DNA from: Thalassospiraceae bacterium LMO-JJ14
GTDB taxonomy: Bacteria > Pseudomonadota > Alphaproteobacteria > Rhodospirillales > Casp-alpha2
Assembly (NCBI GenBank): GCA_021555105.2
Contig: CP134604.1
Coordinates: forward strand, 62,001 to 126,000
DNA length: 64,000 bases
Direction of reading: 5' to 3'
Position numbers and translations under genes: made by a program. The notes beneath the pieces are model-generated. The model did no database searches and had not been told where the DNA came from. It saw only the letters and a program-made list of their open reading frames with translations. Below, piece by piece: positions 59,307 through 64,000 of the stretch (the first letter of the stretch is position 1; each line of letters starts with the position of its first letter).

Positions 59307-61129
59307 TGTGCGGCATCATCGGCATCGTCGGCAACAATCCCGCCACCCCCCGCCTGCTCGAAGCGCTGAAACGGCTTGAATACCGAGGCTACGATTCCGC
59401 CGGGATCGCGACACTGGTGAACGGCGGCATCGAGCGCCGCCGCGCCGAGGGCAAGCTGGCCAATCTCGGCAAGCGCCTGCAGGAGAGCCCGCTTGAGGGC
59501 ACCACCGGCATCGGCCACACCCGCTGGGCAACGCACGGCGTGCCGAACGTACAGAACGCGCATCCGCATGCCACGGATCGCGTTGCCGTCGTGCACAACG
59601 GAATCATCGAGAATTTTCGCGAGCTTCGCCAGGAAGTCGCCGCGGCCGGATGCACCCTGGCCTCCGAAACCGATACCGAGATTATCGCCCACCTGGTCAC
59701 GCTTGGCCTCAAAGCCGGTCTTTCGCCGAAGGACGCGGTCTTCGAGACGCTTAAAAAACTGCAGGGCGCGTATGCGCTGGGCTTCATCTTTTCGGGTGAA
59801 CACAATCTGATGGCCGCCGCCCGGCACGGCAGCCCCCTGGCGCTGGGGTTCGGCGAACATGAAATGTATCTTGGCTCGGACGCACTCGCCCTGGCGCCGC
59901 TGACCAACCGCATCCTGTATATGGAAGACGGCGATTGGGCGATGATGACGGCGTCGAGCGCCGAGATCTTCGACAGCGACGGCCATCCCGTCGAGCGGCC
60001 GATCCGCCTGACCGAGCTTTCCGGCGCCGCCATCGGCAAGGGCGGTTACCGGCACTTCATGCTCAAGGAAATTTACGAACAGCCGCAGGTCATCGGCGAC
60101 ACGCTGCATTCCCTCGTCAACCCGGCGGAACGGCGCATCATCATGCCCGAAGGCGATGTCGACCTGGCAAAAGCCGAAAAGATCACGCTGATCGCCTGCG
60201 GCACATCGTATTATGCCTGCATGACGGCAAAGTACTGGTTCGAGAGCCTGGCCCGGATTCCGGTCGAGGTCGATATCGCGTCGGAATACAGATACCGAGA
60301 TCCGGTGCCGCCGCAAAACGGCGTCGCCATCTTCATCTCGCAGTCCGGCGAAACCATCGACACCCTGGCCGCGCTGCGCCACGCCAAGCAAGGCGGGCAG
60401 AAAATCCTGTCCATCGTCAATGCGCTGGAAAGCGCCATCGCGCGGGAATCGGATGCCGTCCTGCAGACCCTTGCCGGACCTGAAATCGGTGTCGCCTCGA
60501 CCAAGGCGTTCACCACCCAGTTGACGGTGCTGGCCTGCCTCGCCATCGCCACCGCCGAAGCACGCGGCACCATCTCCGGACAGGCGGTATCCGACCTGGT
60601 CGGTGCACTGACCGAGGTCCCGGCCCGCGCTGCCGAGGTGCTCAACCACGACGACGCTATTCGCACCCTCGCCGCCACCGTCGCCGAGGCCCGCGACGTG
60701 CTGTATCTCGGCCGCGGCACCAATTATCCGATTGCCCTCGAAGGCGCGCTCAAACTGAAAGAGATTTCATATATTCATGCCGAGGGCTATGCCGCCGGCG
60801 AGATGAAGCACGGCCCGATCGCGCTGATCGACGAGGCGGTACCGATAATCTGCATCGCCCCCGAGGACAAACTGTTCGAAAAGACCGCGTCGAACATTCA
60901 GGAAGTCAAGGCGCGCGGCGGCAAGGTCATCGTGTTCACCGACCATGCCGGCGCGCGGCAACTGCAGGACTGCGCCGAGTTCATTATCGCCCTGCCCGCC
61001 GTGAATGCCTTTGTTTCGCCTATTTTGTATGCCATTCCTGTGCAATTGCTGGCGTATCACGTCGCCGTCATCAAGGGGACGGATGTCGACCAGCCACGCA
61101 ATCTGGCCAAAAGTGTGACTGTGGAGTAA
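59306..61129 (+). CDS. glmS: Glutamine--fructose-6-phosphate aminotransferase (isomerizing)
   Basis: A 607-residue amidotransferase. The N-terminal glutaminase begins MCGIIGIVGNN, with Cys1 as nucleophile after Met removal, and GIGHTRWATHGVPN. Two SIS domains follow (LIACGTSYYACMTAKYWFE and YLGRGTNYPIALEGALKLKEI), and the C-terminus ends LAKSVTVE, the conserved tail that closes the sugar site. It forms glucosamine 6-phosphate, the precursor used by GlmM and GlmU. It is translationally coupled to glmU. Confidence 0.98.
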   Translation: MCGIIGIVGNNPATPRLLEALKRLEYRGYDSAGIATLVNGGIERRRAEGKLANLGKRLQESPLEGTTGIGHTRWATHGVPNVQNAHPHATDRVAVVHNGIIENFRELRQEVAAAGCTLASETDTEIIAHLVTLGLKAGLSPKDAVFETLKKLQGAYALGFIFSGEHNLMAAARHGSPLALGFGEHEMYLGSDALALAPLTNRILYMEDGDWAMMTASSAEIFDSDGHPVERPIRLTELSGAAIGKGGYRHFMLKEIYEQPQVIGDTLHSLVNPAERRIIMPEGDVDLAKAEKITLIACGTSYYACMTAKYWFESLARIPVEVDIASEYRYRDPVPPQNGVAIFISQSGETIDTLAALRHAKQGGQKILSIVNALESAIARESDAVLQTLAGPEIGVASTKAFTTQLTVLACLAIATAEARGTISGQAVSDLVGALTEVPARAAEVLNHDDAIRTLAATVAEARDVLYLGRGTNYPIALEGALKLKEISYIHAEGYAAGEMKHGPIALIDEAVPIICIAPEDKLFEKTASNIQEVKARGGKVIVFTDHAGARQLQDCAEFIIALPAVNAFVSPILYAIPVQLLAYHVAVIKGTDVDQPRNLAKSVTVE

Positions 61130-61133
61130 GCCG

Positions 61134-61469
61134 ATGAAACTGTTAACCGCAACCGCCCTTGTTTGCATTGCCGTACTGAGCGCGCCTGCGTTCGCCGACG
61201 GCAAAAACCAAAAGCAATGCGCGGACGAATTCGACAGCTGCGTCAGGCATTGCGAAACCACCTACAAGGACGATGCCGGTGGCCGTGCGGCGTGCATGCC
61301 GCAATGCTCGGGCCGGTACGCCGCCTGCGACGCGGGGGTTGCTTATGAAAAAGCAAAGCCCTGGCTTGAAGAACAGGCCAACAAGACGAAGAAGTTCTTC
61401 GACGACATGATGAAGAGCATCGAGAAGGACACGCCCGACAGCGCGCCCAAAAAAGACCAGAGTATCTGA
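61134..61469 (+). CDS. Secreted Cys-rich small protein
   Basis: A 111-residue protein with a signal peptide (LLTATALVCIAVLSAPAFADG). The mature part has six Cys in a compact block (QKQCADEFDSCVRHCETTY, AACMPQCSGRYAACDAG), suggesting three disulfides in the periplasm, followed by a Lys-rich helix with repeated KK. It starts 4 bp after glmS and so is likely co-transcribed. I know no named family; the C-x6-C-x3-C spacing recalls small helical-hairpin proteins. Confidence 0.75.
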   Translation: MKLLTATALVCIAVLSAPAFADGKNQKQCADEFDSCVRHCETTYKDDAGGRAACMPQCSGRYAACDAGVAYEKAKPWLEEQANKTKKFFDDMMKSIEKDTPDSAPKKDQSI

Positions 61470-61491
61470 ACGGAGCCCCTGCCGGCCCGGT

Positions 61492-62100
61492 CTACATCGT
61501 GAAGTTGAACGATATGCTGATGCGTTCGCCATTCGATTTGTTGGCCTGCACGCTGTGCTCGGTGAAGCTCTGGAACAGGACCAATAGACCGGCGCTTCCC
61601 TTGACGGGGAAAGTCCTTGCCGTATAAGGCGTTGTTTCCAGTGCCGGGGCCTGCAGCATCTGCAGCTTGAACGGCGAGTGCAGCAGAAAGTCGCCGCTGT
61701 TTTCCGGCTTCGCCACGTAATATACGCCGCTGATGAAGTTGTTCGGGTGCACGTGCGGTTCCTGCGAATGGCCGTGCCCGTGAATGTTGACCCAGCTGTC
61801 CGTCAGCTTCAGCGGGTGCGTCTTGGTATCGAAACGCAGAAAGTCGGCATACAGGTTGGCTTCTTGAACGATGAACGCCCTGAGATCCTCGAACCCCGGC
61901 TGATCGAGCAGACTGAATCCCGACCACAGCGTCGAGTAATGATCGTTGCTTGAGGCTTCGGGCAGACTGTTCGGCGTCTTGTCCCGGATCGCGTGGCAGG
62001 CCTGGGTCAGCTTTTCGTTGAACTTTTCCGGATTCTTGTACTGCGCGAAGTGTATCGGCAGCGGGAAGAATGCCTCGATCGATCGTTCTACATTGTCCAT
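61492..62100 (-). CDS. 2-oxoglutarate-Fe(II) oxygenase-like protein
   Basis: A 202-residue protein of the TIGR02466-like group of putative 2OG-Fe(II) oxygenases. The iron ligand region is WVNIHGHGHSQEPHVHPNNFISGVYYV and the distal part is LVLFQSFTEHSVQANKSNGERISISFNF, with His of the SFTEHSV motif and Arg of GERISISF as expected for the iron and 2-oxoglutarate sites. The start ATG is chosen for the natural MDNVERSIEAFFPLPIHF opening; a longer frame upstream is not protein-like. The substrate is unknown. It converges with the Cys-rich gene. Confidence 0.8.
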   Translation of the reverse strand: MDNVERSIEAFFPLPIHFAQYKNPEKFNEKLTQACHAIRDKTPNSLPEASSNDHYSTLWSGFSLLDQPGFEDLRAFIVQEANLYADFLRFDTKTHPLKLTDSWVNIHGHGHSQEPHVHPNNFISGVYYVAKPENSGDFLLHSPFKLQMLQAPALETTPYTARTFPVKGSAGLLVLFQSFTEHSVQANKSNGERISISFNFTM

Positions 62101-62190
62101 GGAAGTCTCTCTGTCCTTGCGCATCCCCCGGTCACAGGAAACGGCGCGGATTTGCCGGCGCCATCCCGGGCTGTCCTGGCGGCATAGCAT

Positions 62191-62220
62191 AAAAAAGGGG
62201 AGGCATAAATGCCTCCCCTT
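62191..62220 (-). terminator. Intrinsic terminator of the porin gene
   Basis: On the minus strand AAGGGGAGGC and GCCTCCCCTT pair around a short ATTTAT loop and a run of six T follows. It lies 30 bp after the porin stop and is a textbook strong terminator, fitting a highly expressed gene. Confidence 0.93.
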
Positions 62221-62249
62221 CTTAAACGAGTCTGTTTCTAATTACAGAA

Positions 62250-63368
62250 TTAGAAAACGACTTTGGTACCGGCGAAGACGGTGGTAACTGCGTCGTAGGA
62301 GACGCCAGCTGCCTGATCGACTTCGTCATGCTGGTAACCGACGTAAGCAGCAACGCCTTCGGCGACAGACTGCTCAGCACCAACCATGAAACCGACGATT
62401 TCATCGTTGGCTGCGGTCGCGTCTTCCGACTTCGAGTAAGCAACACGGAACGTCGTGGTGCCCATCGAGGTCAGGTCGGCGGCGTAGTTAACACCAACGC
62501 TCCAACCAACCGGCGTACGGGTAGAGCCAGCCACCAAGTCGAGCTTGGAGTAGCTGAAGTCAACAGCCAGACCGCTGTCGTGGCTCAGCTGAGCGCTACC
62601 GCCCCACTGTGAGTCCTGCGTAGTCGAGCTGGCGCCCGTGGATTTGTAACCGACACCGGCTTTAACACCGATACCACCGAACTTGCCGGAGAACTTAACG
62701 TCTGCAGCGGAGTTCTGTTCGTTGGTGTGCGAAACACCGACAACGATACCGCCCATGGACGGCGTGTTGTAGCGGATGACGCTGGAACGCGTACCGTCAG
62801 CGGAAACGCGGAAAGCGCCGAGGTCGGTACCGGCAGCACGTGCTTTGGTTGACGAGTTGACCAGCGTCACGGAACCACCGAACAGCATGTTCGAGCCGTA
62901 CTGCAGGTTGCCGACGCCACCGTTTTCAGTGATGCCGTCAGTTGCTTCGGAAGTGTGACCGATGGCGACCGAACCGAACTGCTTGTGAGCGAAAGACACA
63001 TAGTTGTGGCGCAGCGTGAAGAAGCTGTCCGTACCGGCTTCGGTACCGTTGGTGCCGTTGCCGTTGACGTTCGCATCAGCCGGATCCAGCGTGGATTCGT
63101 TCGAAGCCGTCATGGCCCACTCGGAGGTGCCTGAAACGCTCATGGCTTCGTTGATCTTGCCTTTGGCGACGATGCGGGCACGCGTCTGCGAACCGCCGTT
63201 GTCACCCTGGTACACGCCGGCGTCTTCGCCGTTGTTGTAGTACCACATGCCTTTGTTGAAGTGACCGGACACGGACATTTCCATGTTGGCCGCTTCGGCA
63301 ACCGGAACGGCAACCACGAACAGAGCGGCAGCAGCAACGGATGCTTTGAGAGTTGTTTTGATGTTCAC
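62250..63368 (-). CDS. Outer-membrane porin
   Basis: A 372-residue general porin. A signal peptide (IKTTLKASVAAAALFVVAVPVAEA|ANMEMSVSG) leads into alternating beta-strands: AANMEMSVSGHFNKGMWYYNN, SFAHKQFGSVAIGHTSEATDG, and the terminal VTTVFAGTKVVF with final Phe for BAM recognition. The start is GTG, supported by AAGGAG seven bases upstream; upstream frame residues are not a signal. Codon use is biased to a few codons, as expected for an abundant protein. It resembles Rhodospirillaceae porins. Confidence 0.93.
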   Translation of the reverse strand: MNIKTTLKASVAAAALFVVAVPVAEAANMEMSVSGHFNKGMWYYNNGEDAGVYQGDNGGSQTRARIVAKGKINEAMSVSGTSEWAMTASNESTLDPADANVNGNGTNGTEAGTDSFFTLRHNYVSFAHKQFGSVAIGHTSEATDGITENGGVGNLQYGSNMLFGGSVTLVNSSTKARAAGTDLGAFRVSADGTRSSVIRYNTPSMGGIVVGVSHTNEQNSAADVKFSGKFGGIGVKAGVGYKSTGASSTTQDSQWGGSAQLSHDSGLAVDFSYSKLDLVAGSTRTPVGWSVGVNYAADLTSMGTTTFRVAYSKSEDATAANDEIVGFMVGAEQSVAEGVAAYVGYQHDEVDQAAGVSYDAVTTVFAGTKVVF

Positions 63369-63896
63369 TTTGGTTTCTCCTTCACCAAACGAGATGGGGT
63401 ATCCCCAGTTTAAAGGGAAGCCGCAATACGGCGGGCGTCCCAGCCGCGAACGGCGGCTTCCGATACGCATCTTATGCATTTCCGCCGAACGGCAAAGCGA
63501 ATTCACATGCTTGTGAGGATTTTAGGCGTCACTGTGGTATAAAGAACACACCTGCTCCAACGCCCTGCGGGGCCTCGTTTTTTAACCATATCATCCGCCG
63601 CCGTGACAAAAAGGACTCAATTTGTGCGCACAGGCGGCTTTCCGGCGATATCTTGTGGCTCTTTGGTTAACGCGTTCGCGCAGAATCACGAGAAACTGTA
63701 TATCCACGCAACAATTTAAAGCTTCACCGGGACACCCGCTGCAACGACAGTCCCTTTTAAAATCACGGACGATGCATTACATCATGATCCATGAAGTCCG
63801 CTTAGGGATGATGACTTCACGAATCGTATTTACCAGGCCATGCAACGTGGACACGCAGATGGACCGGCATGGCAAACCCGAGGAGACTTATTTCCT
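63369..63896. other. 528-bp divergent spacer between porin and gabD
   Basis: No convincing gene. The porin promoter should lie in the left part (minus strand); I could not fix a clear -35/-10 pair. The right end has GAGGAG before the aldehyde dehydrogenase ATG. A plus-strand frame of 106 codons here overlaps the start of that gene and is taken as accidental. Confidence 0.5.
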
Positions 63897-64000
63897 ATGC
63901 AACTTTCCGATCCGAAACTTTTCCGCCAGCAATGCTATATAGACGGCGCCTGGGTTGACGCAGACAGTGGCGAAACCATTGATGTAAACAACCCTGCAAC
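63897..64000 (+). CDS. gabD: Succinate-semialdehyde dehydrogenase, 5' part
   Basis: The first 34 codons are present: MQLSDPKLFRQQCYIDGAWV and then DADSGETIDVNNPA, the recognisable N-terminus of GabD-type NAD(P)-dependent succinate-semialdehyde dehydrogenases. These oxidise succinate semialdehyde to succinate in GABA and related degradation. GAGGAG lies 11 bases upstream of the ATG. The gene continues beyond the window, so the catalytic part is not seen. Confidence 0.8.
   Translation, partial: MQLSDPKLFRQQCYIDGAWVDADSGETIDVNNPA

Noticed and set aside
63622-63942. 106-codon plus-strand frame before gabD
   Set aside because: It overlaps the gabD start in another frame and has no protein-like composition.

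Overview
The window is G+C-rich, densely coded DNA of an alphaproteobacterium, most likely a member of the Rhodospirillales or a close relative. This rests on the complete fixNOQP-fixGHIS order with an FNR/FixK box, the style of the receiver-domain proteins and the Rhodospirillaceae-like porin. It is inference from protein families; no rRNA is present to place it. Three layers can be separated: backbone chromosome (about 1-25.4 kb and 57.7-64 kb), a copper-resistance block with gene debris at its left edge (about 26.4-39.9 kb), and a clear-cut tRNA-integrated genomic island (41.1-57.7 kb).

Left backbone. The window opens in the 3' end of cobT. Two tandem paralogues with degenerate EAL domains follow. 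Next is a surface-polysaccharide operon: UDP-glucuronate decarboxylase-like epimerase, a two-domain alcohol dehydrogenase/Gfo-Idh oxidoreductase, gmhA and hldE. After a class A penicillin-binding protein comes a leftward respiratory cluster for the high-affinity cbb3 oxidase: ccoNOQP, then ccoGHIS, then a 49-residue zinc-ribbon-like protein and a NiCoT/UreH-type metal permease. A perfect TTGAT-N4-ATCAA box lies upstream of ccoN. A nitroreductase, a membrane-anchored endonuclease/exonuclease/phosphatase-family protein, two single-receiver proteins, and an MBOAT acyltransferase paired with an SGNH-like protein complete this part.

Copper block. A TetR regulator is followed by a glutathione S-transferase remnant with two in-frame stops. 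The remnant abuts, tail to tail, a broken cytochrome c. Beyond this debris lie an APC permease, a two-TM ion channel, an isoprenylcysteine-methyltransferase-like protein, a DUF2933-like protein, a TVP38 protein, a Met-rich repeat protein, a YHS-bearing copper P-type ATPase, a SHOCT protein, a cytochrome c, a DsbA-like protein, copB, copA, a cupredoxin and a His-rich secreted protein. Two promoters with TTGACC and a 19-nt spacer look like CueR/MerR-family promoters, yet no MerR-type regulator is encoded here. A rve-type transposase closes the block.

Island. A 16.5-kb element lies between two 48-bp copies of the 3' part of a tRNA-Val(CAC) gene. It carries a tyrosine recombinase, an XRE regulator with a C-terminal membrane helix divergent from an LRAT-like NCEHF protein with a membrane helix, a type I restriction-modification operon (hsdR, hsdM, hsdS) that runs directly into an ATPase plus HNH nuclease pair, an Mrr-type nuclease, a PrimPol-ATPase replication protein with an iteron-like inverted repeat beside it, an AlpA-like HTH protein and an unknown protein. 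Near-identical duplicated GCACTTCA motifs sit just inside both ends and look like integrase arm sites. The element is a compact defence island with a satellite-like replication module.

Right backbone. The intact tRNA-Val has a canonical promoter and a terminator. It is followed by glmU-glmS (UDP-GlcNAc synthesis), a Cys-rich secreted protein, a 2OG-Fe(II) oxygenase-like protein, a major porin with a strong terminator, and the start of a succinate-semialdehyde dehydrogenase gene.

The best candidates for under-described biology are the ATPase-HNH pair fused to the type I operon, the XRE-TM/LRAT-TM pair, the degenerate EAL pair, and the short CxxC protein at the end of the cbb3 assembly operon.
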